Shown here one piece after another: positions 8,175 to 17,449 of a stretch of 42,413 nt of DNA. The DNA is taken from NCBI RefSeq assembly GCF_021462415.1, contig NZ_JAKEDS010000007.1, forward strand, positions 1-42,413, given 5' to 3'. A program made the position numbers and the translations under genes. Source of the stretch: Rhodohalobacter sp. 614A. Lineage in GTDB: Bacteria; Bacteroidota; Rhodothermia; Balneolales; Balneolaceae. Each line of letters opens with the position of its first letter. Positions within the stretch are counted from its first letter, which is position 1. The notes under the pieces are model-generated. The model saw nothing but the letters and a program-made list of their open reading frames with translations, made no database searches and was not told the DNA's origin.

Positions 8175-9517
8175 TTAAAAAAACACGTTTGTCGACCATT
8201 CTGTTAGCCTTTGGATTGTTTTTGGCGGGTTTCTCCGCGTCTGTCGCTCAATCTCAGAAACCAAATATTATTATCCTTTTGACGGATGATATGGGCTATG
8301 GTGATTTGAGTGTCCAGGGGCATCCCACCATTCAAACACCGAATATTGACAATTTGGCTTCCCAGGGGATACGATTCACTTCGTTTGAAACAGCCGTTTG
8401 GTGTGTACCTTCCCGGACCCAACTAATGACCGGCCGCTATATGCCCCGGGTTGATTTTGGTGGTGATACCGGTTCGGATGGAGAAGGCGGACTGCCCGAC
8501 AGTGAACTCACGCTGGCTGAAGGATTGAAAGAAGCCGGATACATTACGGGAATGGCAGGAAAATGGCATCTTGGGTACAAACAAAAGAAGTTTCTTCCTC
8601 CCAACCAAGGATTTGATTCTTGGTTTGGCCTCCCATATTCAAATGATTATATGAAACCGTGGGTGCAAACGGATGAGCCGCTGGGTTTATACCGTGGAAC
8701 TGAAATTGTGGAACACCCCTTTAATCAGGATTCCCTCACCGTTCGCTACACTAAAGAGGCGGTTGATTTTATTGAAGAACATGGTCGTGGCGAGCAACCA
8801 TTTTTCTTTTACCTGGCCTATAACATGCCGCATCTTCCCATTCATACAACTGAAGAATTCCGTGGAAAATCAGATGCCGGATTGTATGGAGATGTAATTG
8901 AAACCATCGATTGGAGTGTACAACAGATTTTGTCCAAACTTGATGAGCAGGAAATTGCCGAAAATACCATTGTTTTTTTTGCATCCGATAATGGTCCGTG
9001 GCTGAATTTGCCCGATCGAATGCTGCAAGCCGGAAATAAACCCTGGCACGCCGGTTCAACCGGACATTTACGCGGAAGTAAAGCCACTACCTATGAAGGA
9101 GGGAGCCGCGTTCCCGCAATGATTCGGTGGCCGGCGGTCATTTCTCCCAACCAGGTAAGTGATCAATTGGTAGCCATGCCTGATATTTATCGAACCATGC
9201 TGGAAGCCGGTGGAGGAAGTCTCCCTGATCACACGGTTGATGGGTTTAATTTAATCCCTTTTTTGACCGGAGAAGTTCAAACATCCCCGAGGAAAGAATA
9301 TGCATACATCCGGTATGGTGTACTGGAAGCAATGAGAGTTGGAGACTGGAAGCTCAGGATGATGGAAGAAAATCCTGAACTATTTAACATGCAGGATGAT
9401 CCCGGCGAACGATTTAACAGGGCAGAAGATCATCCCGAAATTGTCCGGGAAATTCGCCTGAAAATGGAAGAGTTTGCCGGTGAAGTTGGAGCAGAACTCC
9501 CCGAACCACAACAATAG
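8171..9517 (+). CDS. Exported type I sulfatase
   Basis: A formylglycine-dependent sulfatase of 448 aa that removes sulfate esters from a glycan in the periplasm. The signal peptide ends near residue 27 (SVAQSQ). The metal-binding start IILLTDDMGYGD carries Asp39 and Asp40. The sulfatase signature is CVPSRTQLMTGRY with Cys78 as the residue converted to formylglycine, so an anaerobic or aerobic maturase elsewhere in the genome is needed. GKWHLGY near residue 133 and FASDNGPW near residue 272 carry further active-site residues. The C-terminus is short and ordinary. Coupling to the GH20-like gene by a 4-base overlap suggests the two act on the same sulfated oligosaccharide. Sulfate position specificity cannot be read. 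Confidence 0.9.
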   Translation: MIKKTRLSTILLAFGLFLAGFSASVAQSQKPNIIILLTDDMGYGDLSVQGHPTIQTPNIDNLASQGIRFTSFETAVWCVPSRTQLMTGRYMPRVDFGGDTGSDGEGGLPDSELTLAEGLKEAGYITGMAGKWHLGYKQKKFLPPNQGFDSWFGLPYSNDYMKPWVQTDEPLGLYRGTEIVEHPFNQDSLTVRYTKEAVDFIEEHGRGEQPFFFYLAYNMPHLPIHTTEEFRGKSDAGLYGDVIETIDWSVQQILSKLDEQEIAENTIVFFASDNGPWLNLPDRMLQAGNKPWHAGSTGHLRGSKATTYEGGSRVPAMIRWPAVISPNQVSDQLVAMPDIYRTMLEAGGGSLPDHTVDGFNLIPFLTGEVQTSPRKEYAYIRYGVLEAMRVGDWKLRMMEENPELFNMQDDPGERFNRAEDHPEIVREIRLKMEEFAGEVGAELPEPQQ

Positions 9518-9956
9518 AGAAAACAGCTCTTCGGTTTTATCTATTATTTGAGAAGATAATTCCACTGAATAGATTGGAATTGTTCTCAGACTAACGCCCT
9601 TCAGAATCCTTGTGCCGAATTCACGCTCCAAAGAATTTGTGTTTCAAAGTCATTTATGGATCACAAAATCACTGCCTTTCACATACAATAAATGACTTCC
9701 GGGAGGCCCCTTTTTTCGTCCGGCTTTACAAAAGATTAACATTGGATTCATCAATCTTATCGTTCAGGTAACATTTTCATAAAGAGCGATCCCCAACTTT
9801 TAAGCGCGATAGGATTAAGAAGTTTGAAGTGTTCGTAATGCTTAAAAAACAATTGCTTAATGAGAAGTTTCTCTTCTGTTAAACCCATTTTAAACACATC
9901 TCCTTGTCGTTTGAATTCTGAGACTCAAAATTAAAATCTCCAAAATACTTGTGTTT
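9518..9956. other. Intergenic region before the SusC gene
   Basis: About 440 bases with no gene that I can support. A short GGG-AGG-CCCC hairpin followed by six T residues at about 9699-9716 could be a weak terminator for the sulfatase operon. The rest is AT-rich and most likely holds the promoter and leader of the SusC/SusD pair. I could not pick a convincing Bacteroidota-type -33/-7 pair. Confidence 0.4.
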
Positions 9957-12900
9957 ATGTTAAAGATGTTAAAATTCAAAAAATCAGGCTGGAATAGTCG
10001 GAAATATCTGTCGGTTATTGGCGGATTCTTGCTCCCCGTTCTGCTATTGAGTACTACGGTTGTTCATGCGTGGACTCTTCATGATTCCGGCAGTAATACA
10101 TTGGCGTTACGGGAATACCAACAACTGGAAATCATCACCGGAACGGTTGTCGATTCCCGAACTGGAGAGCCGCTTCCCGGTGTAAATATACTTGTGAGAG
10201 GAACCACAACAGGAACGACAACAAATCCGGATGGTGAGTTTGAACTGGATATCGAGGATACAAGCCGTCCTCTTGTATTTTCGTATATAGGTTACGAACC
10301 ACAGGTCGTCACTTTAGATGGCAGAACGGATATTCGTGTAGAACTGGTACAGGATATCCAGGTGCTGGATGACTTGGTGGTTGTCGGTTATGGAAGCCAG
10401 AAACGCGAAAATCTTACAGGATCGGTTGATTATGTAGGCGGCGATGAACTGGAAAACAGAAATGTGCCGAATATTTCACAGGGGCTGCAGGGAATGATCC
10501 CGAACCTGAATATCCAGCCGCTGGATGGAAAACCGGTGGAATCTCCGTCCATTAATATCCGCGGTACCACCTCTATCGGTCAGGGTGGGGATGCATTGGT
10601 TTTAATCGATGGTGTTGAAGGAGATCCATCTATGCTCAATCCCGCCGATATTGAATCGATTTCCGTTTTAAAGGACGCCTCATCGGCAGCTGTGTATGGT
10701 GCCCGCGGAGCTTTTGGGGTTGTTTTGATTACCACAAAAGAGCCCGAAACCGATCAGATCTCTGTTACTTATAATGGAAACTTCGGATTTAAGAAACCTA
10801 CTATTTTACCGGATTTTTCGACGGATCCTTTGATCTATGCAACAAGATTCGCTGAAGGATTTATTCTGAATTCCGGAAATTTCCCGCAAAATGTGAACAA
10901 AACGCTTCCCTTTTCACAAGAATACCTAGAAGAGCTGGAGAGAAGAGTGAATAATCCCGGTTTGCCCCGGACGGATGTTGGCCCGGACGGCCTCTACAGA
11001 TATTATCATAGCACAGATTGGTATGGTTTGCTTTACAAAGACCGGCTGATGTCTACCGATCACAATTTGTCTGTTTCAGGTGGTACGGAAACGACAAGTT
11101 TTATGGTTACCGGCCGGTACCAGGGGCAAGATGGTTTGTTCAGATACAACTCGGACGATTTCCAGATACTGAACCTGAGAGCAAAAGGATTTGTGGATAT
11201 TACCGATTGGCTTCGAATCAACAATAATTTTGATATCTCAAAACGTGATTATATCAATCCGCTGAATGTTGGGGAAGGCGGTGGAATCTGGAGAAATATT
11301 GCGGATGAAGGCCATGTACTGGCACCGATGCTGAATCCGGACGGAACGCTAACCCATTCAGCAGCTTACACCGTCGGAGATTTTTATCTCGGAAATAATA
11401 ATATCGATTCTGAAAAGAGAGTGATCCGGAATACTACGGAGCTCGTTGCAGACTTGATGGATGATCAATTGCAATTACGGGGAAACTTCACTTTTCAGAA
11501 TAGCACAGACAACAGCCGTCGCCGCAGGGTACCGGTTCCGTATAGCCGTGCACCCGGTTCTATAGAATATCTTGGAACCCAGTATAACGATCTCACCATT
11601 CAGAATGACGGAACCGACTATGTTGCCTCCAACCTTTATGCCGAGTATGAGAATGAGTTTTCCGGCAAGCACTATTTCAAGGCGATGCTGGGTGGAAACT
11701 ATGAGAGTTCAACCTTTGAACGCGTTGTTGCGCAGAGAAACGGATTGATATTTCCCAATGCAGAAGATCTGAATCTTGCGCTGGGCCAGTCCATCATTAC
11801 CCAGGGCGGCTATGAAAAATGGCAGATTTTCGGTGGATTTACCCGGCTGAACTACATTTATGACGGGCGTTATCTGGTTGAATTCAATGCGCGTTACGAT
11901 GGATCCTCGAAATTTCCTGAAGATGAACGATATGCCTTCTTCCCATCTGCTTCTGTAGGATGGAGAATTTCTGAGGAAAATTTCTGGAATGTCCCGGAGA
12001 ATATTATTTCTCACCTCCAGTTACGGGCATCCTATGGCTCGATGGGAAATGGAAATATTGAATCGTACGTATTCCAGGAAATATTCGATATCTCACAAAT
12101 TGGACGAATTATAAATGGAGTGAGGCCACAGGCCACATCAAATCCCGATGTATTGCCTGAAGGACTAACCTGGGAAACCGCAACGACCCGAAATATTGGC
12201 CTGGATCTCGAGATGCTTTCAGGGAAACTTCAGTTTACGGGCGATGCCTATGTAAGGGAAACCACCGATATGTTTACGCGGGGACTCACGCCTCCGGCTG
12301 TTTTTGGAGCCGCACCTCCGTTTGGGAATTTTGCGGATCTTGAGACCCGTGGTTGGGAACTCTCCTTGAGTTGGCGCGACCAGTTTGCCATGGCCGATAA
12401 GCCATTTGGCTATCATGTGAGAGTCAGCTTGTCTGATTATGTGTCAGAAATTACACGATATAATAATCCTGATAAATTTTTAAGCGACTACTACGAAGGC
12501 CAAAAAGTAGGAGAGATTTGGGGATTTGAAACCGAAGGGTTTTTCCGCGATCAGGCCGATGTTGAGAACCATGCCGACCAGAGCTGGTTCAACCACAGGG
12601 GCGGACGAGGTTTTGAAGCCGGCGATATTAAATTCAGAGATCTCAACGGCGACGGCGTGATTGATGACGGAGACAATACCGTAGATAACCCCGGCGACAG
12701 ACGGATTATTGGCAACAGTTCTCCGAGATATTCATTTGGCGTAAATGTTGGCGCCGACTGGAATAACTTTTTTATCACCGGTTTCTTCCAGGGTGTGTTG
12801 AAACAGGATTGGTATCCAAGCAGCAATGCCGGTCATTTCTGGGGTGGTTATAACCGAATTTATAACGACACACCCAACTGGCACCTGGAAGACGGTATGA

Positions 12901-13280
12901 TTTGGACAGAAGAAGATCCGGATCCCAATGCTTTCTTCCCCCGGTTTGTGGGATATATCGCTCTCGGATCAAACCGAAGTCTTGGAGCTCCCCAGACAAA
13001 ATATTTAATGAATGTGGGCTATGTCCGGCTTAAAAACCTCCAGATTGGGTACAATTTGCCGGCTCAGTTAACCTCCCGGATTGGCATGCGAAATGCCAAA
13101 GTATACGTAACCGGCGAGAACCTGTGGTCATGGTCACCTCTCTATAAAACGGCCAACAATGTGGATGTTGAAGCCATTACCGCTCCGTCTGATCAACTGT
13201 TTACAGGATCCAATTCCGGAGATGGTTTAAACTATCCTAGGCTAAGCAGCTTTGCATTCGGCGTATCATTTACATTTTAA
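9957..13280 (+). CDS. SusC/RagA-family TonB-dependent outer-membrane transporter
   Basis: This is the outer-membrane channel of a SusCD nutrient importer, powered by TonB. An N-terminal signal segment (about residues 15-38) precedes a carboxypeptidase-regulatory-like domain (about 60-130, TGTVVDSRTGEPLPGVNILV), the TonB-box-like DDLVVVGYG near residue 140, a plug with GLQGMIPNL and VLKDASSAAVYGARGAFGV, and a long beta-barrel ending in phenylalanine. Length (about 1107 aa) is normal. The frame is open from a GTG at 9951, but the ATG at 9957 is a better start; an ATG at 9966 is also possible. There is no STN domain, so unlike the second SusC here it is not built for sigma/anti-sigma signalling. 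The SusD partner starts 13 bases downstream. Confidence 0.93.
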   Translation: MLKMLKFKKSGWNSRKYLSVIGGFLLPVLLLSTTVVHAWTLHDSGSNTLALREYQQLEIITGTVVDSRTGEPLPGVNILVRGTTTGTTTNPDGEFELDIEDTSRPLVFSYIGYEPQVVTLDGRTDIRVELVQDIQVLDDLVVVGYGSQKRENLTGSVDYVGGDELENRNVPNISQGLQGMIPNLNIQPLDGKPVESPSINIRGTTSIGQGGDALVLIDGVEGDPSMLNPADIESISVLKDASSAAVYGARGAFGVVLITTKEPETDQISVTYNGNFGFKKPTILPDFSTDPLIYATRFAEGFILNSGNFPQNVNKTLPFSQEYLEELERRVNNPGLPRTDVGPDGLYRYYHSTDWYGLLYKDRLMSTDHNLSVSGGTETTSFMVTGRYQGQDGLFRYNSDDFQILNLRAKGFVDITDWLRINNNFDISKRDYINPLNVGEGGGIWRNIADEGHVLAPMLNPDGTLTHSAAYTVGDFYLGNNNIDSEKRVIRNTTELVADLMDDQLQLRGNFTFQNSTDNSRRRRVPVPYSRAPGSIEYLGTQYNDLTIQNDGTDYVASNLYAEYENEFSGKHYFKAMLGGNYESSTFERVVAQRNGLIFPNAEDLNLALGQSIITQGGYEKWQIFGGFTRLNYIYDGRYLVEFNARYDGSSKFPEDERYAFFPSASVGWRISEENFWNVPENIISHLQLRASYGSMGNGNIESYVFQEIFDISQIGRIINGVRPQATSNPDVLPEGLTWETATTRNIGLDLEMLSGKLQFTGDAYVRETTDMFTRGLTPPAVFGAAPPFGNFADLETRGWELSLSWRDQFAMADKPFGYHVRVSLSDYVSEITRYNNPDKFLSDYYEGQKVGEIWGFETEGFFRDQADVENHADQSWFNHRGGRGFEAGDIKFRDLNGDGVIDDGDNTVDNPGDRRIIGNSSPRYSFGVNVGADWNNFFITGFFQGVLKQDWYPSSNAGHFWGGYNRIYNDTPNWHLEDGMIWTEEDPDPNAFFPRFVGYIALGSNRSLGAPQTKYLMNVGYVRLKNLQIGYNLPAQLTSRIGMRNAKVYVTGENLWSWSPLYKTANNVDVEAITAPSDQLFTGSNSGDGLNYPRLSSFAFGVSFTF

Positions 13281-13293
13281 ATAATTCTTAAAG

Positions 13294-15087
13294 ATGAAAA
13301 TCATGTCAGAAGTAAATAAATCTATTTATTCCATTATTGTACTGGTGGCTGTATTTTTAGCAGCAACTGGCTGTGACCTCACCGAGGCACCCAAAGACTC
13401 CACCACGCAGGATGCCGTTTTCAGTAGCGAAACGGGCTTGCAGCTATATACCAACTCCTTTTATGAATATTTGCCTAGTGCAGACGATATTACCCGGGGA
13501 GATGGGATGAGCGACTACGGAGCAACCCGAAGTCTCGGGACAATTGATTTTATCATTCCCGGAGCCTGGACGGCAGAAACCCACGACCAGGGATGGGATT
13601 GGGGCCGGTTGAGAAACATCAATTACTTTTTGGTAAACAATTTGAATGAGGACGTTCCCCAGGAAGTGCGAAATCACTACAGCGGTATCGCCAGGTTTTT
13701 TCGTGCATGGTTTTATTTTGATAAAGTAAAACGGTTTGGTGATGTGCCCTGGATTGATGAGCCGCTTGATGTGGACGATCCCCGCCTGGAAGGCAACCGT
13801 GACTCCCGGGAGGTAGTGATGAATCATATTCTCGAAGATCTTGATTTCGCCATTCAAAACATCAGGCAAAATGAAGTTTCGAGTCGCACCGAAATCACAA
13901 AAACGGTTGCTCTGGCTTTAAAATCACGAGTAGCTTTATTTGAAGGTACCTTCCGAAAATATAATTCGTGGCTGGGATTAGAAGGTAGCGCGGATGTCTG
14001 GCTGTCAGAAGCTGCGGACGCTTCCAAACAAATTATGGATGGGGGCGCATACAGTTTGTATACCGGCGCAGGACCGGAATTTTCATACAGAGAATTGTTC
14101 ATTACCGATGCTCCTAACAGTGCGGAAGATATTCTGTCTGTTGTTTCGGATGAAGCACTTGGTGTAAGGCATACAGCAAACTGGTGGTTGACGAGCGGTA
14201 CGTTTGGAATCGGGCTGAATTTTACGCGTCAGTTCATCAATACGTACCTGATGCAAGATGGAACTCCTTTTACAGATATGCCAGGTCATGAAACACTTAC
14301 GTTTACGGAAGAGGTGCAAAACCGCGATCTCCGGTTGAGCCAAACGATTCGTACTCCGGGCTATACACGAATCAATGCGGGAGCCGTCGTTTCCGCTCCG
14401 CCCACATTTACCTATACCCAAACAGGATATCAACCCATTAAATGGGTAGTGGATGATATTGGCGTGGACGGTGGAAGCAATAACACCAACTCCGTAACCA
14501 TTTTTCGGTACGCAGAAGTTCTCCTCAATTATGCTGAAGCTAAAGCAGAGTTAGGTGAATTGAATACGTCTGACTGGCAGCAAACCATTGGCGCTCTTCG
14601 CGAACGGGCCGGGATTACAGGCGGCATTAACACCCTTCCCGTTCAGGCTGATCCATATCTGCAGGAAGTTTATTTCCCGGATATTAATGACGCGGTATTG
14701 CTTGAAATTCGCAGAGAGCGTGGTATTGAACTTGCCTTTGAAGCGATTCGGTTTGATGACATCCGGCGCTGGGGAAGAGGAGAGTTAATGGAACAAAAAT
14801 GGCGCGGGTTTTATGTGCCGGCCGCCAACACCTACATGGATTTAAGTGGCGACGGCGAACCGAATGTCTACTTTTACACAACACCTGATGCCCCTCAGGA
14901 TCAAATTGAAGGTGTGCAATATGTGGATGTAAACAGAGAAGATTTTATCCTGTCGGATGGTGACAGCGGGGAGTTAATGTGGCTGCCTAACATTCAAAAA
15001 GAATGGCAGCAGCGAAAATATCTGTACCCGATTCCCCAGGTACACATTCAACGCAATACAAACTTGAATCAAAATCCAGGATGGTAA
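13294..15087 (+). CDS. SusD/RagB-family nutrient-binding lipoprotein
   Basis: A surface lipoprotein of 597 aa that caps the preceding SusC channel and binds the glycan. The lipoprotein signal ends at Cys27 (FLAATGC). TPR-like helices of the SusD fold are visible, with family blocks such as YSGIARFFRAWFYFDKVKRF near residue 128 and ILEDLDFAIQNI near 180. The C-terminal SusD portion includes FRYAEVLLNYAEAKAELGEL near residue 405, RRERGIELAFEAIRFDDIRR near 475 and the usual ending LYPIPQVHIQRNTNLNQNPGW. It is spaced 13 bases from SusC, as expected for a co-translated pair. The sugar bound cannot be inferred from the sequence. Confidence 0.93.
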   Translation: MKIMSEVNKSIYSIIVLVAVFLAATGCDLTEAPKDSTTQDAVFSSETGLQLYTNSFYEYLPSADDITRGDGMSDYGATRSLGTIDFIIPGAWTAETHDQGWDWGRLRNINYFLVNNLNEDVPQEVRNHYSGIARFFRAWFYFDKVKRFGDVPWIDEPLDVDDPRLEGNRDSREVVMNHILEDLDFAIQNIRQNEVSSRTEITKTVALALKSRVALFEGTFRKYNSWLGLEGSADVWLSEAADASKQIMDGGAYSLYTGAGPEFSYRELFITDAPNSAEDILSVVSDEALGVRHTANWWLTSGTFGIGLNFTRQFINTYLMQDGTPFTDMPGHETLTFTEEVQNRDLRLSQTIRTPGYTRINAGAVVSAPPTFTYTQTGYQPIKWVVDDIGVDGGSNNTNSVTIFRYAEVLLNYAEAKAELGELNTSDWQQTIGALRERAGITGGINTLPVQADPYLQEVYFPDINDAVLLEIRRERGIELAFEAIRFDDIRRWGRGELMEQKWRGFYVPAANTYMDLSGDGEPNVYFYTTPDAPQDQIEGVQYVDVNREDFILSDGDSGELMWLPNIQKEWQQRKYLYPIPQVHIQRNTNLNQNPGW

Positions 15088-15089
15088 CG

Positions 15090-15959
15090 ATGAAGAAACA
15101 AATTTATCTGTATTTATTATTGCTTTTATTTGCGGTCGGTTTGACACGGGCCATTTTTGCACAAGCCAATCAGAAACCGGTTGCCGTCATGTCTTACAAT
15201 ATCCGGTATGATAATCCGGGAGATGGTGAGAATGCATGGCCCAACCGGAAAGATCATGTGGCGGAAATGATCGGGTCCCGATACCAGGCCGATATTGCCG
15301 GATTACAGGAAGTGCTGATTCATCAATTGAAAGATCTGGAGACAAGGCTTCCCGATTATGAATGGGTTGGTGTTGGCCGCGATGATGGAAAATCAAAAGG
15401 AGAGTTTTCTCCGATTTTTTATCGATCGGACCGGTTTGAGCTAATAGCCACCAACACATTCTGGCTGTCCGAAAATCCCCAGATTCCCGGCAGTAAATCC
15501 TGGGATACATCCATTACGAGGATTGTAACCTGGGCGAAGTTCAAAGAAGCTGAAAGCGGACAAGAATTCTATTTCTTTAATACGCATTTCGACCATCGTG
15601 GCGAACAAGCCCGTATTGAAAGTGCAAAGGTTCTTGTTGATCATGTGAAATCAATTGCAGGAGATACTCCGGTTCTCATTACCGGGGATTTTAATGTAAA
15701 TGAACGGACAGAAGCCTACGCCATTATGAAAGAAGAGGAGAGTATTCATGATGCCCGGTATCTTTCTGAAACCGCTCATGAAGGCCCGACCTCATCCAGC
15801 AATAACTGGGTGGAGATGAGATCGCCCGAGTCACGGATCGACTATGTTTTTGTAAACGATTCTATCCAGGTACTGACTCACAAAATACTTGATGACCGTT
15901 ATGAAGGTCATTTTCCATCCGACCACCTGCCGGTTCTTTCAACGGTTCGTTTCAAATAA
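15090..15959 (+). CDS. Exported endonuclease/exonuclease/phosphatase-family enzyme
   Basis: A 289-aa exported metal-dependent hydrolase of the EEP (DNase I-like) superfamily. The signal peptide follows MKKQIYLYLLLLLFAVG and ends near AIFAQ. Family motifs appear in order: MSYNIRYDNPGDGENAW (first metal Asn), GLQEV with the metal Glu, FFNTHFDHRG with the catalytic His, LITGDFNV with the Asp-Asn pair, and the terminal SDHLPVLSTV with the general-base His. The frame is open from 15003, but that would lie inside SusD; the ATG at 15090, two bases after the SusD stop, gives a proper signal peptide. Relatives act on phosphodiesters, phosphomonoesters or other substrates. In this locus it probably works on a substituted sugar, not on DNA, which is inference. 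Confidence 0.85.
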   Translation: MKKQIYLYLLLLLFAVGLTRAIFAQANQKPVAVMSYNIRYDNPGDGENAWPNRKDHVAEMIGSRYQADIAGLQEVLIHQLKDLETRLPDYEWVGVGRDDGKSKGEFSPIFYRSDRFELIATNTFWLSENPQIPGSKSWDTSITRIVTWAKFKEAESGQEFYFFNTHFDHRGEQARIESAKVLVDHVKSIAGDTPVLITGDFNVNERTEAYAIMKEEESIHDARYLSETAHEGPTSSSNNWVEMRSPESRIDYVFVNDSIQVLTHKILDDRYEGHFPSDHLPVLSTVRFK

Positions 15960-15986
15960 AATCACTGCAAACTTTTGCATCATAAA

Positions 15987-16020
15987 GGGCAGTCCGTTCA
16001 CACGGACTGCCCCTTTTTTT
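15987..16020 (+). terminator. Strong intrinsic terminator closing the first locus
   Basis: A perfect 10-base stem (GGGCAGTCCG at 15987-15996 and CGGACTGCCC at 16003-16012) with a 6-base loop is followed by C and seven T residues. It lies 27 bases after the stop of the exported EEP-family gene and fits Rho-independent termination of the SusCD operon. Confidence 0.92.
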
Positions 16021-16404
16021 GGTATAAAAAAGAAACTTCCGAAACGTATTAAGTGTGAAATAAGTAAGTTCAAATTTTTGTTCGGCACTTTTTCATATCA
16101 TTTGACATGCCCATTCGTAAAATAGGCGAATGAAAATGGAATCGGTTTGTTAATTGCTGAGCTTCTCATTTCCAATATTTATAAATATAGATTGATTGTT
16201 GCCGGTTTACCTTTTTAGAATTTCGTCACCGGATGTACGAGCGATGATAATTAAAATCAAACCTGTTTACCGAGAAAGGAATTCAAGTCACATCTTTTAC
16301 AACTACAATGAGTGCATTTATTGTTATGAGCAACTAATCAGACAAATTCAGACAGGGTAATGGATGTTCAGGATTTTGTATTTGAAAATCATAGAAACTC
16401 ACTC

Positions 16405-16437
16405 ATACCAACTCTATACCATCTCCGTACCAACTCC
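16405..16437. repeat. 11-base tandem repeat, three copies
   Basis: Three imperfect adjacent copies of an 11-base unit (ATACCAACTCT, ATACCATCTCC, GTACCAACTCC) lie about 310 bases before the DUF6266-like gene. The spacing is close to one DNA turn, so an array of protein sites is possible, but chance slippage repeats look the same. Confidence 0.6.
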
Positions 16438-16589
16438 CCAAAGTTTCGGATTTGGTAGAAGCTTGATACCGTTTTGAATACATGTGGAGATTCTATAATC
16501 AATTGCTGTATTGAGGTTTTGAATTAAATTCGGAATGACTTTATGCCGTTCGAAAGTCTCTTTAAAAAGACTTGTTTACAATCATTTCT

Positions 16590-16629
16590 GGAAGATTTCG
16601 GAAGATCCCGGAAGATTTTGGAAACAGGA
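16590..16629. repeat. 10-base tandem repeat, three and a half copies
   Basis: GGAAGATTTC, GGAAGATCCC and GGAAGATTTT stand head to tail, followed by a partial copy GGAAACAGGA. The array ends about 120 bases before the DUF6266-like start codon, within its probable promoter region. Confidence 0.65.
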
Positions 16630-16748
16630 TAGAGATTGTTTCTGAAGCTGAAATTTGCCTGATAGATTGGCCTCTGAACACGCAAAACCTGATTTGCGAG
16701 AGTGATTTCAGGAGAAGCGATAAATCTTAATTTAAAGCCAATATTATT

Positions 16749-17390
16749 ATGGCACGTTTAACTTCTGGTATCCTGGGTGGAATCTCAGGTACCGTCGGAA
16801 ATGTAGTAGGAGGCCGCTGGCGGGGCATCGACTACATCAGATCGAAACCCGCCTCGGTGAAAAACCCGAACACGGAAGCACAACAGCAACAGCGAATGCG
16901 ATTCAAGCTGGTTATTCAGTTTTTACGCAAAATAAGTCCTTTGGTCAACATTGGACTGAGCAACGGTTCGAATAACCGAACACCGATGAATCGTGGAATG
17001 TCTCTGAACTTAAAAGAGGCCATTACCGGAACATTCCCGGATCTTGAGATCAACTGGGAGAAGCTGATCTTCTCCCAGGGAAATCTTGCCATGGGAACCA
17101 ATGCTGCGGCTGACCTTTCGGTTGCCGATACAGTAACCATTACCTGGGAGAATACCCAAAGCACATCCAGTAGTTCCGACACGGATGGAGCCCTTGTGTT
17201 GCTAAGCAATACAGACCGAGACGAGGTTGTTTACAGCCTTCACGGTGCCTCAAGGGTGGACGGACAAGTTGATGTAGATATTCCGCAAGAGTGGAGTGGA
17301 GAAAACATTGCCTGTTATCTTTCATTCCGTTCTGAAACAGGAAAAGATGTCTCAGACAATCAGTTCCTGGGAATTGAAGTTGCAGCTTAA
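16749..17390 (+). CDS. DUF6266-family protein of unknown function
   Basis: A 213-aa protein matching what I remember of the DUF6266 family of Bacteroidota. It opens with MARLTSGILGGISGTVGNVV, followed by a short basic stretch GRWRGIDYIRSKP and the KNPNTEAQQQQRMRF block, then a beta-rich C-terminal half with alternating hydrophobic strands (TVTITWEN, GALVLLS, VYSLHGASR). There is no signal peptide or membrane helix. The function is unknown. The glycine-rich start and beta-rich body recall small phage or surface-appendage proteins, but I would not assign that. It stands alone, with a terminator on each side, so it is an independent transcription unit. Confidence 0.82.
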   Translation: MARLTSGILGGISGTVGNVVGGRWRGIDYIRSKPASVKNPNTEAQQQQRMRFKLVIQFLRKISPLVNIGLSNGSNNRTPMNRGMSLNLKEAITGTFPDLEINWEKLIFSQGNLAMGTNAAADLSVADTVTITWENTQSTSSSSDTDGALVLLSNTDRDEVVYSLHGASRVDGQVDVDIPQEWSGENIACYLSFRSETGKDVSDNQFLGIEVAA

Positions 17391-17417
17391 TCAAGCTGTT
17401 TCAAATCATACCTGGAA

Positions 17418-17449
17418 AGGCAGTCCGGCGACGGGCTGTCTTTTTTTTT
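17418..17449 (+). terminator. Intrinsic terminator after the DUF6266-like gene
   Basis: AGGCAGTCCG (17418-17427) pairs with CGGGCTGTCT (17432-17441) through two G-U wobbles across a GCGA tetraloop, followed by eight T residues. It starts 28 bases after the stop codon. Its stem core (GGCAGTCCG) is the same as in the terminator at 15987. Confidence 0.88.

Larger units (their letters stand above)
16021..16748. other. Long AT-rich spacer with two short tandem repeats
   Basis: About 730 bases lie between the terminator and the DUF6266-like gene, and I see no supportable gene in them. The stretch holds an inverted CATTCG/CGAATG pair near 16112-16132 and two different short tandem repeats (listed separately). 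Its composition is AT-rich and noisy in all frames. Most of it is likely the leader and promoter region of the next gene, or eroded DNA. Confidence 0.5.

Noticed and set aside
9951-9956. GTG start two codons before the SusC ATG
   Set aside because: There is no ribosome-binding site supporting GTG over the ATG at 9957; kept only as a possibility.
13444-13869. A 141-codon open frame on the minus strand
   Set aside because: It is a shadow of the SusD gene, whose lipobox and family motifs are clear; no start context or known protein supports it.
15003-15089. A longer N-terminus for the EEP-family enzyme
   Set aside because: These codons overlap the end of SusD, and the ATG at 15090 gives a proper signal peptide.
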